Part shown: in pieces, positions 20,556 through 31,008 of the stretch
Position numbering within the stretch: the stretch's first letter is position 1
How the letters are laid out: each line of letters begins with the position of its first letter
Assembly: GCA_026315105.1 (NCBI GenBank)
Contig: CM048744.1
Span: 314,037,270 to 314,101,269 of the forward strand
Direction of reading: 5' to 3'
Length of the DNA stretch: 64,000 nt
DNA from: Locusta migratoria
Taxonomy: Eukaryota; Arthropoda; Insecta; Orthoptera; Acrididae
Position numbers and translations under genes: made by a program
The notes under the pieces: model-generated
What the model saw: only the letters and a program-made list of their open reading frames with translations
Databases searched by the model: none
Told to the model about the DNA's origin: nothing

Positions 20556-21515
20556 AAACACTATTATTATTTTATTTATTCACTAGCTTAAACCCGCGGC
20601 TCCGCTCGCGTGTTGGTTGATTATGATAAGCTACCTTTCAGTAGTGTGCTATGACACTGGTTTTGTAGGATAAAATGAAATACAATACCTTCTTTAGAAA
20701 CAAACATTTTTAATCAACATTCAAATAAAAGAATATATTCATATGCTTATCCTTACAGAGACAGAGCTGAAGACATTGTAGCACGCACAGACCAAAGATA
20801 TGGTCTGTGGCATCACGTTTCGCTGTATGTAATCTCCTTGCTACAGAGTCGCAAACGTCATCGCTGGCCTTCAGTCCGATTTTTTTTTATAATCTGATGA
20901 CTTTCAACCACCATATCTTCCACCCCCTTATAACTATCGGCATAGAACTGCTATGGTGTACAACGGGAGACTTCGGACAACAATTACACACAGGTCTGTG
21001 TGTCTGTTTGCATTCTGTAGTTTTCGCTGCAGAGCGAAATATTAACACACACACACACACACGTAGAATTTTATATACACCGGTAACTTTCCATCTCAAT
21101 ATACTCCACCCTTTTATCATTATCAACCCGCAAGCAATAAATCAACCAATAAAACCATTTTCCAACAGTAAATATAATTTTCAAAGAGTAATTATTGTTC
21201 CGCATTTCACGTCATATTATTCAAATTACTAAATATCTATCAGATACAACCGCACCTAAAACCTTCTTCAGTTACAAATTAGTGACTGTACAAATATTTA
21301 AGTCTCTGCGTCTTGTCGTTCGGACGTGATAAGCGTACACCGAACAGACATTCACATTAATAAATATATAGATTAATAGCCACCAGATCACCATAAAACC
21401 GTGCATAAAGCCTTCCCCCTATAGACATTAGTAACTGTAAAAAATTTTAGCTCTTTATGTCTTGTGTTTCAGACGTGATAAACGTACATCGAACAGACAT
21501 TCACATTTATAGATA
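20556..21515. repeat. Unclassified repeat-like DNA with an internal ~95-bp duplication
   Basis: 21276-21373 and 21427-21517 are diverged direct repeats sharing 'cgaacagacattcacatt' and 'gacgtgataa(g/a)cgtac'. 'aaacccgcggctccgctcgcg' near 20590 is a GC-rich motif of a type common at repeat ends in arthropods. A (CA)n stretch lies at 21044-21061. No coding motifs were recognised. Confidence 0.5.
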
Positions 21516-21517
21516 TA

Positions 21518-22205
21518 CGTCCAGAAAGTAAGTTCCGTTTGGTTATATACAACAAACGTGTACAGATATAGCAAAAATATTTATTGTACAAAAATCTCCA
21601 ACTGTTAAACTACTTTTCTACATAGCTGCCGAAATTTTGTAGGCACTTTGTCATAGCGTGGCACAAGTTTCTGTATGCCTTCTTCATAGAAGGTTGCCGC
21701 CTGTGTATTCAGCCATGTGGTAGCATGTTCTTTCAGCTCGTCATCATCGTTGAAATGTTGACCACCATGGACAGATTTTTAGGTGTAAGAAGAGGTGAAA
21801 GTGACTAGGTGTGAGGCCCGGGCTGTACGGATGATGATCAAACACGCACCAGTGAAATTCCCGTTAGAGTTGTTTGGTCACATTCGCCACATTAGGTCGG
21901 GCACTATCGTGGAAAGAAACACCACCTTTTTATGGAAATCCTCTTCTTCCACCTGAAATTTCTCCTGTCAACACTTTAACAATGACGAGCTGAAAGAACA
22001 TGCGACATGGCTGAATACACAGGCGGCAACCTTCTATGAAGAAGGCATACAGAAACTTGTTCCACGCTATGACAAGTGCCTACAATATTTCGGCAGCTAT
22101 GTAGAAAAGTAGTTTAACAGTTGGAGATTTTTGTACAATAAATATTTTTTTCTATATCTGTACACGTTTGTTTTATACAACCAAACGCAACTTAATTTCT
22201 GGACG
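21518..22205. mobile_element. Mariner-type fold-back element with ~225-bp arms
   Basis: TA lies on both sides (21516-21517 and 22206-22207). The left end is 'cgtccagaaagtaagttccg' and its complement closes the right end. The arms (21518-21746 and 21980-22205) are inverted copies of one sequence. Each contains the end of a mariner transposase, read outward. In the right arm from 21983: TWLNTQAATFYEEGIQK, LVPRYDKCLQ, then YVEK and stop at 22110-22112. So the whole element is an inverted duplication of a mariner 3' end around a 235-bp spacer. The catalytic part is missing, so movement would need a transposase in trans. Confidence 0.9.
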
Positions 22206-22283
22206 TACCTCGTAGATTTACTTTTTTTTCACGACGAGCTTATTTTCCGGGGGTTCACTGAACCTGTGAACACACAGGACGCG

Positions 22284-22473
22284 CCGGCCGCGGGGACTAA
22301 GGCGCTCCAGTCACGGTCTCCACGGCCACTACGTTCGGGGATTCGAATCCCCCCTCGGGCATGGATATTTGTGCCGTCCTAGTTCGTAAGTACTTCATAA
22401 GTAGTTTGTAAGTTTAGGGACTGATGACCCCGTAGTTAAGTCCCATAGACTATACAAACATTTGAACATTTGA
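22284..22473 (+). mobile_element. SINE family A
   Basis: A perfect 12-bp TSD 'acacaggacgcg' lies at 22272-22283 and 22474-22485. The head lacks about 10 bases of the A-box region ('ccggccgcggggactaagg'), which would weaken its own pol III promoter, while the B box is intact. Confidence 0.95.
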
Positions 22474-22589
22474 ACACAGGACGCGTCGCCTGTGGTTCGA
22501 GTCATGGACGAGCACAAATTTTCACCCGTGAGCATTAAATTGTTCAATTGATGTTACTTCATATTCACAATTGCCAATACAAATACAGT

Positions 22590-22975
22590 ATTAAATGTTA
22601 AGTGAATGTCGGCCACACCGACCAGGACGGCAGCACATGGCGATGCTCCCGCAGCAGGTGTCGGGAGCAGCTAGCTAGTCGCGCTTCCGGAGTGCCGGCC
22701 GCTGGGAGGGAACAGGTGCGGGGCGGCGGAAAGCAGTGTCGGCGCTGGCTGCTGGCTGCTGGCTGCTGGGCTGAGCGCCTCTCCCCGGGGAATCCCACTC
22801 CACTGGAGCGCCAGCTGCTGCCGCCTCCCCGGAGCGCCGCCTCTCTCCAGGCTGGACAGCCAATTGCGGGCGACACCTGCAGCCCCACACCCGCCCACTT
22901 CATACTGACAAATACCCGGCGCGAGCCAGCACCCAGGCTTTCAGCCGCGGGGTCACGTAGGCACACTAACAGAAA
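22590..22975. other. GC-rich island, function unknown
   Basis: This is a sharply GC-rich block in AT-rich surroundings, with a short tandem 'ggctgct' repeat near 22748-22770. Overlapping open frames on both strands look like composition artefacts. It could be a CpG-rich promoter, an exon or an old repeat; nothing in the sequence decides. Confidence 0.4.
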
Positions 22976-23055
22976 GACCGCGCAACTTAAGTATGCATTA
23001 CATTTATTACTATCATATTAATACTCGACTTTGAGCGTTGGAGAAGTGCAATCAT

Positions 23056-23642
23056 ATACATGTGACGTCTGTTCCGAAAGAACTTCTGATCCTGCAGTTG
23101 TTATTATTATTTAATATTCACAGAATATATGACATCAACTGCGATTGGGCAAAGCTGAAAATGTGTGCCCAGCCGGGATTCGAACCCGGGTCTCCTGCTT
23201 TCTAGGCAGTTGCGCTGACCCCTACCCCACTGGGGACACAGAGATCACCACACCTGCAAGGACTACCTAAGCACGGCTCCCGTCAGATACAATGAAACTA
23301 ATTCCCGTAAGAGTAAGGGCTTCAAACTTGCCCACTCTCCCCACTAACGATAGGATCATTGCCCGTCACCGGCTTATTATATATATACATGTGACGTCTG
23401 TTCCGAAAGAACAGTTTCATAACTACGAGTTTGAGTACTGAGGGCAGGGCGAAGCTGGGAATTTGTATCTGACGGGAGGCGTGCTTAGGTAGTCCTTGCA
23501 GGTGCGGTGATCACTGTGTCCCCAGTGGGGTAGGGGTCAGCGCAAATGCCTAGAAAGCAGGAGACACGGGTACGAAACCCGGCTGGGTACACATTTTCAG
23601 CTTTGCCCAAGCGCAGTTTATGTCTTATATTCTGTGAATATT
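23056..23642. mobile_element. Inverted pair of family H SINEs
   Basis: 'aagtgcaatcat' (23044-23055) and 'aagtacaatcat' (23643-23654) flank the whole block, so it was inserted as one unit. The left part (to about 23387) is family H on the minus strand, the right part the same family on the plus strand. Each has a tRNA-like core with a B box: 'gggattcgaacccggg' near 23170, and near 23570 a decayed one. 'catgtgacgtctgttccgaa' occurs at the start of each part. The arms can pair over about 190 bases. Element-level dimers of this sort can arise by template switching. Confidence 0.8.
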
Positions 23643-24132
23643 AAGTACAATCATTTCATACAGATAAAGCTTAAGTCCAAAAAACTGTGAACATTTTAAA
23701 GTACTCTTGACAGTCTACACTTCCGAAGTCTAAATTCCTTAACTACTCTCTAAGCGCTGCGAAGAACAGTGAGGACTATTTCCTCCGAAACGTACCACTG
23801 TAATGACGAAGCATTATTTCCTGAATCGTGGTTACACTGTTGTGAGTAGATGAACACCGTCTACCGGATCTCAAACACTATCTACGTAACTGTGTCTCCG
23901 CCAACCAGGTTTAACACACACTTGGTGTCGTCGTCTTTGAGAACATCACATTATTAGACAGTACACTCTGAGCACACGGTTCTCCTTCCCATCTGACTAA
24001 TGAAACCACCGGATTCAACTGTGCTTTACTGCTAAAAACTACAGTGTTTGCTTTAAAAAATGTGGCAGCTTCCTCTGTACTGATCATTAGCACGTAAGGA
24101 CCGTGGTACGTCCCTAAACACCCCAACTTTTA

Positions 24133-24317
24133 CACTAGTGGCAATTAAAATTGCTATACCAAGAAGAAATGAACATGTCAAAGGGTTATTCATTGCACAA
24201 CTATGTTATACTACAACTCACATGTGATTACATTTTCACGCAATTTGGGTGCATAGATCCTGAGAAATCGGTATCCACGGCCTTGATACGCATGGGTATT
24301 GAGTCAAACGGAGCATG
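24133..24317 (-). mobile_element. Tc1 element end, truncated
   Basis: TA at 24131-24132 is followed by 'cactagtggcaattaaaat', the same terminus and inner sequence as the copy at 25543. It is cut at 24317 by the LINE tail. Only non-coding end sequence remains. Confidence 0.85.
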
Positions 24318-24780
24318 GATCTACATCTACATCGGATACTCTGCAAATCACATTTAAGTGCCTGGCAGAGGGCTCATCGAACCAAAATTATACTATTTAT
24401 CTCCCATTCCATTATCGAATAGCGCGCGGGAAGAAAGAACACCTGAATCTCTCCGTTCGAGCTCTGATTTCTCGTATTTTATTCTGATAATCATTTCTAG
24501 CTATGTAAGTGGGAGTCAACAATATATTTTCGCATTCGGAGGAGAATGTTGGCGATTTGAGTTTCGTAAGTAGCCCACGCCGCAGCGATAAGCGTTGTTG
24601 TTGTAATGATTCCCATCCTAGATCCTGTATCATTTCCGTAACGCTGTCTCTCCTGTATCGTGACAATAGGAAATGAGCTGCCCTTCTTTGGACTCTTTCG
24701 ATGTCCTCTGTCAAACCCACCTAATAAGGATCGCACAATCGGCAGCAATACTCAAAAAATGGACGGACAAGCGTAGTGTA
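24318..24780 (-). mobile_element. LINE (TAGATG tail) 3' fragment
   Basis: The 3' tail 'ctacatctacatcgg' begins at 24318 inside a Tc1 end. The minus-strand frame 24412-24720 reads GLTEDIERVQRRAAHFLLSR, LGWESLQQQRLSLRR and RCSFFPRAIR, the end of RT. It is 5'-truncated at about 24780, at a junction with copy B of the local duplication where 'gtatgcatt' resembles the LINE's 'gtaggcagt'. Confidence 0.9.
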
Positions 24781-25736
24781 TGCATTACATTTATTACAAT
24801 CATATTAATACTCATCTTTGAGCGTTGGAGATAACATCATTAGATACAGAGTATTTTAAACTGCTCTTGACAGTCCTCTGTACTTCCGAAGTGTAGATTC
24901 GTTAACTACTCTCTAAGCGCTGCGAAGAGCAGAGAGCTGGCCGCGGTGGCCGAAGAGACTGAGGCGTTCCAGTCACGATCTGCACGGCCACTACGGTCGG
25001 GGGTTCGAATCCCCGCTCGGGCATGGATATTTGTGCCGTCTTTAGTATAAGGTAGTTGATAAGTAGTTTGTAAGTTAGGGACTGATGACCCCGTAGTTAA
25101 GTCCCATAAGCTTAACAAACATTTGTACATTTTTGTAGAGCATAGAGGACTATTTTCTCCGTAACGTACCACTGTGACGACGAAGCATTATTTCCTGAAT
25201 CATGCTTACACTGTTGTGACTAGATGAACACCGGATCTCAAACACTATCTACTTAACTGTGACTCCGCCAATCAGGCTTAACACACACTTGGTAATGTTC
25301 GTAATGCGCGGCCCGTGGCTGTATGGATAGTGGTGGTGTCGTCCCTGGGAATATCACATTATTCGACAGTACAAATTTTCACACACTGTTCTGATTCCCA
25401 AATGACTATTGAAACCACCGGCTTCAACTATGCTTCACTGCTCAAAACTACAGTGTTCGGTTTAAAAACATGTGTCCGCTTCCTCTGTACTGATAATTAG
25501 CGAGTGAGGACCTTGGTATTTGCCTACACACTCCTACTTGTACACTACTGGCCATTAAAATTGCTACACCAAGAAAAAAAGCAGATGATAAAGGGATACA
25601 TATACAACTGACATGTGAGTACATTTTCACGCAATCTGGGTGCATAGATCCTGAGAAATCAGTATCCACAACAACCACATCTGGCCGTAGTAACAACCTT
25701 GATACGCATGCGTATTGTGTCAAGCGGAGCATGGAT
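24779..25736. repeat. Direct duplication, copy B
   Basis: Counterpart of 22988-24317. It contains a family A SINE (24937-25136) absent from copy A and lacks copy A's family H dimer. Its Tc1 element is not interrupted by the LINE and runs on to about 26300. Confidence 0.8.
24937..25136 (+). mobile_element. SINE family A
   Basis: Flanks 'agagcagagag' (24926-24936) and 'agagcatagag' (25137-25147) form an 11-bp TSD with one mismatch. Head, B box and 3' hairpin module are all present. Confidence 0.9.
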
Positions 25737-26300
25737 AGCGTGTACAGGTACAGATGCCTATGCAGCTTCAACACGATACCACATATCATCAAAGAGTAGT
25801 GACGGGCGTATTATGACGAGCCAGTTGCTCGGCCACCATTGACCAGACGTTTTTTATTGGTGAGAAATCTGAAGAATGTGCTGGCCAGGGCAGCAGTCGA
25901 ACATTTTCCGTATCCAGAAAGACCCGTACAGGACCTGCAACATGCGGTCGTGCATTATCCTGCTGATATGTAGGGTTTCGCAGGGATCGAATGAAGGGTA
26001 GAGCCACGGGTCGTAACACTTCTGAAATATAACCGACACTATTCAAAGTGCCGTCGATGAGAACAAGAGGTGGCCGAGACGTGTAACCAATGGCACCCCG
26101 TACCATCACGCCGGGTGATACGCCAGTATGGCGATGACGAAAAAACGATTCCAATGTGCGTAACCGCGATGTTCTCAAACACGGATGCGACCATCATGAT
26201 GCTGTTAACGGAACCTGGATTCACCCGAAAAAATTACGTCTTGCCATTCGTGCAGCCAGGTTCGTCTTTGCGTACACCATCGTAGGCGCTCTGCCACCTC
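25543..26300 (-). mobile_element. Tc1-type transposon, truncated
   Basis: TA at 25541-25542 starts the element ('cactactggccattaaaatt'). The transposase runs on the minus strand. It breaks off at about 26300, shortly before a SINE, so the other TIR and the DNA-binding N-terminus are gone. It shares its insertion site with the truncated copy at 24133, consistent with duplication after insertion. Confidence 0.9.
25789..26178 (-). pseudogene. Tc1 transposase catalytic region, active-site Glu replaced
   Basis: A 129-residue frame holds VMVRGAIGYTSRPPLVLIDG, NPTYQQDNARPHVAGPV (second catalytic Asp in QDNARPH), LPWPAHSSDFSPIKNVWSMV and EQLARHN. In DD34E Tc1 transposases the last motif is SPIENVW; here Glu reads Lys (one G-to-A change in the codon). 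An extra base just after PVTTL shifts the frame into a stop. The first catalytic Asp is in the missing or shifted N-terminal part. The protein would be catalytically dead. Confidence 0.9.
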
Positions 26301-26325
26301 GCGAACTATTTACTAATAAATTTAG

Positions 26326-26609
<284 letters not shown>

Positions 26610-26739
26610 AATAAATTTAGCCTGTGAACTTCTTTTTCACAACAATAAATTATGGCCAAAATCGATAATTATTTTATTTTCACTACATAGTGTGACCAGT
26701 TTCAACAGATTTAACTGCCATCATCGGTCCTGCAAATTC

Positions 26740-27385
26740 ATGTAAACATTGCACAAAACTTCCTGTAGAAATATCAGAGTGACATGTCCAACATAATACA
26801 TATTAAACATTCCAACACATTGAATACTAATGTCAATTTCATTAAATCATTTTAATACTAAAACCTCTCACCAGTAAAATCCCTTACATGTCAATATTGA
26901 AATACAAACAATTCAAGATCATTTTAAAACCGTGATAAAATTCGATTAACATGTTGTTGTAGGTAAAAAACACGACTGACATGAGTCAATATTAGTGTAG
27001 ACAGATGTCAGGTGGCGCTCATGTTCATAACGTTTGAATATTAACATAGTTTCGTCTTTACATTAACATTAAGCTCTTGAATCTATAAAATAGGATTTTT
27101 GCAATGTTGTCATAACATTGTCAGAATCGTTATTAATGTTCTAAATTTTTGTTATGAGTACAATGCCAGCGTGTATACATCCATATACCTCACAATACGA
27201 GTGTAATTCTACGTATTAACCTCAAAATATAAAGAATGAACCGACAGCATTACAGTCTCTACCAGGCAGTATCAACCATACTGTAACTACATTCAGGTGA
27301 GTTGGCAAGTTAATATGTATTGTGATGGACATGTCACTCTGATATTTCTACAGGAGGTGTTATGCAATGTTTACATGTACTTGAA
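26740..27385. mobile_element. Fold-back element, ~75-bp arms
   Basis: 26740-26815 ('catgtaaacattgcac ... tcagagtgacatgtcc') is repeated in inverse complement at 27311-27385 ('ggacatgtcactctgata ... gcaatgtttacatgta'). The interior is AT-rich without coding motifs. Just outside, 'gaccagtttcaacagattta' (26692) resembles motifs near Penelope-type and MITE ends. Superfamily unknown. Confidence 0.7.
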
Positions 27386-27448
27386 GTCTGAGCATGTGCA
27401 ATGGTGTAAGGATTACTGGATTTTGTTCTCTCTCCATACACAAAACAC

Positions 27449-27465
27449 CCACCCACCCACCCACC

Positions 27466-27506
<41 letters not shown>
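27449..27506. repeat. (CCCA)n(CA)n microsatellite
   Basis: Six to seven CCCA units followed by about 15 CA units. Confidence 0.95.
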
Positions 27507-27509
<3 letters not shown>

Positions 27510-27556
27510 TTATATATATCGTAATTATTGAGTGCAGATGGTCAAACTCCTACGGG

Positions 27557-27755
27557 CCGCGGTGGAGTAGCCGAGCGGTCTAAAGCGTCTCGCTGCGGAG
27601 CGCGCCGTTGCTCGCCGTGGAGGTTCGAGTCCTCCCTGGGGCATGGATGTGTGTGTTGTCCTTAGGTTAGTTTACCTTCGTTTAAGTAGTTCGTAAGGTA
27701 CGGACTGATGACCACGCAGTTTGGTCCGATAGGATTACAAACATTTAAAAAAACC
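27557..27755 (+). mobile_element. SINE family B (tRNA-Leu-like)
   Basis: The head 'gtagccgagcggtctaaagc' is close to a tRNA-Leu D-arm/A-box and is followed by a long variable arm and B box 'ggttcgagtcc'. The 3' module has 'cggac ... gtccg'. TSD 'ctcctacggg' (27547-27556 and 27756-27765). Confidence 0.95.
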
Positions 27756-27859
27756 CTCCTACGGGAATCGTTGAAAGTCGAGAGTGATGAGTAAAACTGA
27801 CAGAGCACTACGTCAATACTGTGTGGATAAGCGGAAATCTGCCATCTTACGGGAGTAAT

Positions 27860-28105
27860 GGCACTCAGACCAGGTACGGAGACCACTGTGTCCAGGTGGC
27901 ATAATGGACAGAGCAACTGCTTACTAAGCTGGAGAATTGGGTTCGAATCAAGGCAAAGCGAAAATTTTCTGCTTTTTCCATTGTTTAGTTCAATGCCCAC
28001 TCGCAGCTGCTGACATAAATTCCTTTGTTTCTTTATTTATAAACGCTGCAAGATCAAAAATGTTGTCTGTTCTCTTGGTCACGTCCAGAAAAACAGACAC
28101 CCCAT
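27860..28105 (+). mobile_element. SINE family H, old copy
   Basis: 'gtgtccaggtggcataatgg' with a D-arm-like 'ggacagagcaactgc' and B box 'gggttcgaatc' (27941-27951) is followed by 'cactcgcagctgctgacata' and 'gttgtctgttctcttgg'. These match, in order, the better family H copies at 23056-23642 and 29873-30722. Confidence 0.7.
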
Positions 28106-28737
28106 ACACACATACAATACATATATTTCTCTTTGTACAGAACAGTCAGAAATAAAGTTGATATTTTATATAACAAAATCGTCTTGCTTCATCTATATAT
28201 AGAACAATGTTAACTGCGGAAGAGATGATAAAATGTTAGAGCCACCATATTGCTTTATTTTGAGGTAAACCAAAATCCTCTGAGTCCTTGCCTTATTACG
28301 TTACGAGATTTAAGGTTCACGGTGGGTAATAACTGAACCATAACTGTGTACCCTTCCTGATATGAGACGCTGTAAAGGTTCATTTACGATGAAGTCTGGC
28401 CGGTAATATTCGAGTTATGAGTCCAGGAAGCTCGGGAGAGGATAGGACGTGTCAAAAATTTAGAAACCTAAAGGTCGTTAGCACAGCATGAGAGCCACAA
28501 CCTACAAGGATTTTCGATAATCTTATTTTGCATTAGACATTACTGGCAGATACTGCGACTACAGTAAAGGCGAAAATAATGTGATCTAGTAGAAGACGCT
28601 GGAGCTGGGAAATTGAAAGTTGAAGAGAACATATCTAGTTATTTATGTCAAGATCCTGATTTCTACAAACATGCATAGTATCGATTGCAACCAAATCTGT
28701 CATCTTCAGCTGTGATAACTAATCCACAAATACTTAA
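28106..28737. other. Non-coding DNA, nothing recognised
   Basis: No promoter boxes, TIRs or coding motifs seen. Confidence 0.4.
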
Positions 28738-29045
28738 TAAATGTTATTGATATGGTGTCTGTTCTTTAAGGACATGTCTGGAAATAACAGACACAATAGC
28801 AATAATTGTAAATATGCTCACAACAGGCAATGATAATTTAATGCGGACGCATTCAAACGCTCGATCCCTTACGGGAATCCAGTATAAGCTGCGAGCAAGA
28901 GGAATCAGTGGGCAGCAGGCTAGAAGTTGAGAAGTTGGGTTGGAATAAAAGCGTGCCTGTATAGCCTAATTGGTTAAGGCGACCGCTGGCCCAAACTGGA
29001 AAAGCCGGGTTCGAATCCTGTCCAGCACAATTTGTCAATTTGTTG
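28738..29045 (+). mobile_element. SINE, family H relative
   Basis: It begins with the palindromic motif 'gtgtctgttctttaaggac', goes through 'cttacgggaa', and has a tRNA-like part at about 28960-29030: 'tgtatagcctaattggttaa' (A box) and 'gccgggttcgaatcc' (B box). The tRNA-like stretch cannot fold into a clean acceptor stem, so it is a SINE head and not a tRNA gene. Confidence 0.65.
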
Positions 29046-29872
29046 TTGAATTTATTTCAATTCCTCGAAATGTTTAAATATTTCGATTTCGTAGTTTAGA
29101 AATGATAGTTAAACTCACATTACACGCATACTGAACTTTATGAAGTACGTCAATAAATCGCGCATCACGTCGTCATCTGGTAACAGTATGATGTTCAGAA
29201 TGTATGTAACTTTGAATATAATGTCGAAGTTGTTTGTGTATTAGTTATTGCGTCTGAAATAACAATAAACTTCGAAATACAATAATGTGAAAACTGTAGT
29301 AATCATGAGATCCTCACATAGTAAATTATTATACAGGATGTTTAATTTATCTGTACACTTGGTATGTCTTGCAACTAAATAACAGATAAAAACAATTTAA
29401 AATTAAAATTAAATTAAAATTGAACGCAGAACCCCTTAACGATGGTTTATCTCGTAGAGGGATATCAAATGTAATCGACTGATATCAAAATGGGTAACCG
29501 ATCGTTGTAAAGTGGGCCTATCTCTAGAAATAGGAGTTACGGGTGGAGTTCCAGTTGGGCGTCTACATCTAGTTATTTAATACTCGAATACCTCTAATAA
29601 TACAAGAATAATTACATTAGTAATTTCACATTAATCGAAAGTAGACTTTATGATCACCTTGAGCTTCCGCAGACAAACTGCAAACGTACACTTTTAGCAC
29701 TGTGTCAATTCACGTTTATCCTTAGCTGCAACAAGTGACAATTTACCCTGGAAGAACCCCCATTTCCATTCCATCGACTCATCTTTAGAATCACTTAGGA
29801 CCACAAGATCATCAACACTCCAATCCAAATTAGTATCTACAACTTTTCTTTTAGGTCATATTCACAGAAAGA
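29046..29872. other. AT-rich non-coding DNA
   Basis: Nothing recognised apart from 'gtctacatctagttatttaa' near 29563, a possible scrap of LINE tail. Confidence 0.4.
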
Positions 29873-30719
29873 ACAGATGCCACTGACCCTTTCGTTAGTG
29901 TGGAGGGGTAGGCAAGTTTGGAGCCCTTACTCTTACGGGAATTAGTACAAAGTGACTACGAGTTTGAGTACTACGGGCGCGGTAAAGCTGAAAATTTGTG
30001 TCTGACGGAAGACGTGCTTAGGTAATCCTTGCAGGTGCGGTGATCACTGTGTTCCCAGTGATGTAGTGGTCAGCGCAACTGCCTAGAAAGCGGAAGAGCC
30101 GGGTTCGAATCTCTGGCTCTCTTTTTACGGGTGTCACCAGCTGCTCTCGATTCACGCATATTATTCTATCCGGACAATACCTACTACACAAGGACAAAAT
30201 ACAATACTGCCATGTAGATAAGAGGCCACGCCATCCATTACTTGTTTGGAAGTGGTGTAGTAGGGGTGATGGATTTCTGGAACTACCTCAACGAACGTCA
30301 CAGTGCAGTTTTGAAAAATCCGAAGTACGGTCAATATTTTTCGAACTTCCTGAAGAGCATCTTTCACGATCCGTCCCGCAGCTGGATCATTCATGGCAAG
30401 AGATGGCTATGAATATTTGGCATCGGAGATCGTGGAGTAAGACGTAGACTATGCGGGCTTCAGGAATGTTTATTTCTTTTTCATAATTATTTTCTCCTTA
30501 TTACTTTTTTTCACAACAGAAGTCCGTCATAAGCAGATGGTTTTATTTTCTTAGTATTACAGACAAAAAAAAGTTAATAAAAAAAGAAGAAAAAAGAATC
30601 CTGGCTGGGTACACATTTTCAGCTTTGCCTATTCGCAGTTGATGCCATATATTCTGTGAATATGAAAGAATAACAATTGCAGGATCAGAAGTCACGTCTG
30701 TTCTTTCGGAATAGACGCC

Positions 30720-30722
<3 letters not shown>
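29873..30722 (+). mobile_element. SINE family H split by an A-tailed insertion
   Basis: The left part (29873-30117) runs from 'gaacagatgccactgacc' through 'ggtcagcgcaactgcc' (A-box region) to B box 'gggttcgaatc' (30099-30109). The right part (30600-30722) continues 'ctggctgggtacacatttt' and ends in 'acgtctgttctttcgg'. 'gaatctctggct' before and 'gaatcctggct' after the break form a near-exact TSD for the insert. Confidence 0.75.
30118..30597 (+). mobile_element. A-tailed insertion of unknown origin
   Basis: About 480 bp inside a SINE, ending on the plus strand in an A-rich tail ('gacaaaaaaaag ... aagaagaaaaaag', 30563-30597) and flanked by a probable TSD. This is the signature of retroposition. 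Its content is not recognised. A 77-residue frame lies on the opposite strand (30161-30394) without known motifs. It could be a processed pseudogene or an unknown SINE. Confidence 0.55.

Positions 30723-30763
<41 letters not shown>
30722..30763. repeat. (TA)n microsatellite
   Basis: About 21 TA units at the end of a family H SINE. Confidence 0.95.
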
Positions 30764-30766
<3 letters not shown>

Positions 30767-30796
30767 GGCTTAATTTTGTTAACTTTCTTCTTAAAT

Positions 30797-30995
30797 GCCG
30801 CGGTGGAGTAGCCGAGCGGTCTAAAGCACCTCGCTGCGGAGCGCGCGGTTGCTCGCCGTGGAGGTTCGAGTCCTCCCTGGGGCATGGGTGTGTGCGTTTG
30901 TCCGTAGGTTAGTTCACCTAGGTTTAAGTAGTTTGTAAGCTACGGACTGATGACCACGCAGTTTGGACCGATAGATTTACAGACATTTGAACATT
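30797..30995 (+). mobile_element. SINE family B
   Basis: Full-length, with 13-bp flanks 'tttcttcttaaat' (30784-30796) and 'tttcttcttgaat' (30996-31008), one mismatch. A and B boxes intact. Confidence 0.95.
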
Positions 30996-31008
30996 TTTCT
31001 TCTTGAAT

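Larger units (their letters stand above)
22988..24317. repeat. Direct duplication, copy A
   Basis: Copy A shares long runs with copy B (24779-25736): 'gtatgcattacatttatta', 'taagcgctgcgaaga', 'gaagcattatttcctgaat', 'aacactatctac', 'gaaaccaccgg' and a Tc1 end at the same place. After removing the SINE insertion at 23056-23642, the order is collinear. Copy A ends where a LINE begins inside its Tc1 end. The two copies differ by many substitutions and small indels, so the duplication is not recent. Confidence 0.8.

Noticed and set aside
20807..21232. 141-codon frame
   Set aside because: It spans repeat-like AT-rich DNA with a CA tract and has low-complexity composition with no recognisable domain.
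22602..23021. 139-codon frame and opposite-strand frames
   Set aside because: High GC removes stops in several frames at once; none has a domain or plausible start context.
28955..29035. Functional tRNA gene
   Set aside because: A and B boxes are present but the acceptor stem does not pair and the sequence continues into a SINE body. The same holds for every tRNA-like stretch in the window.
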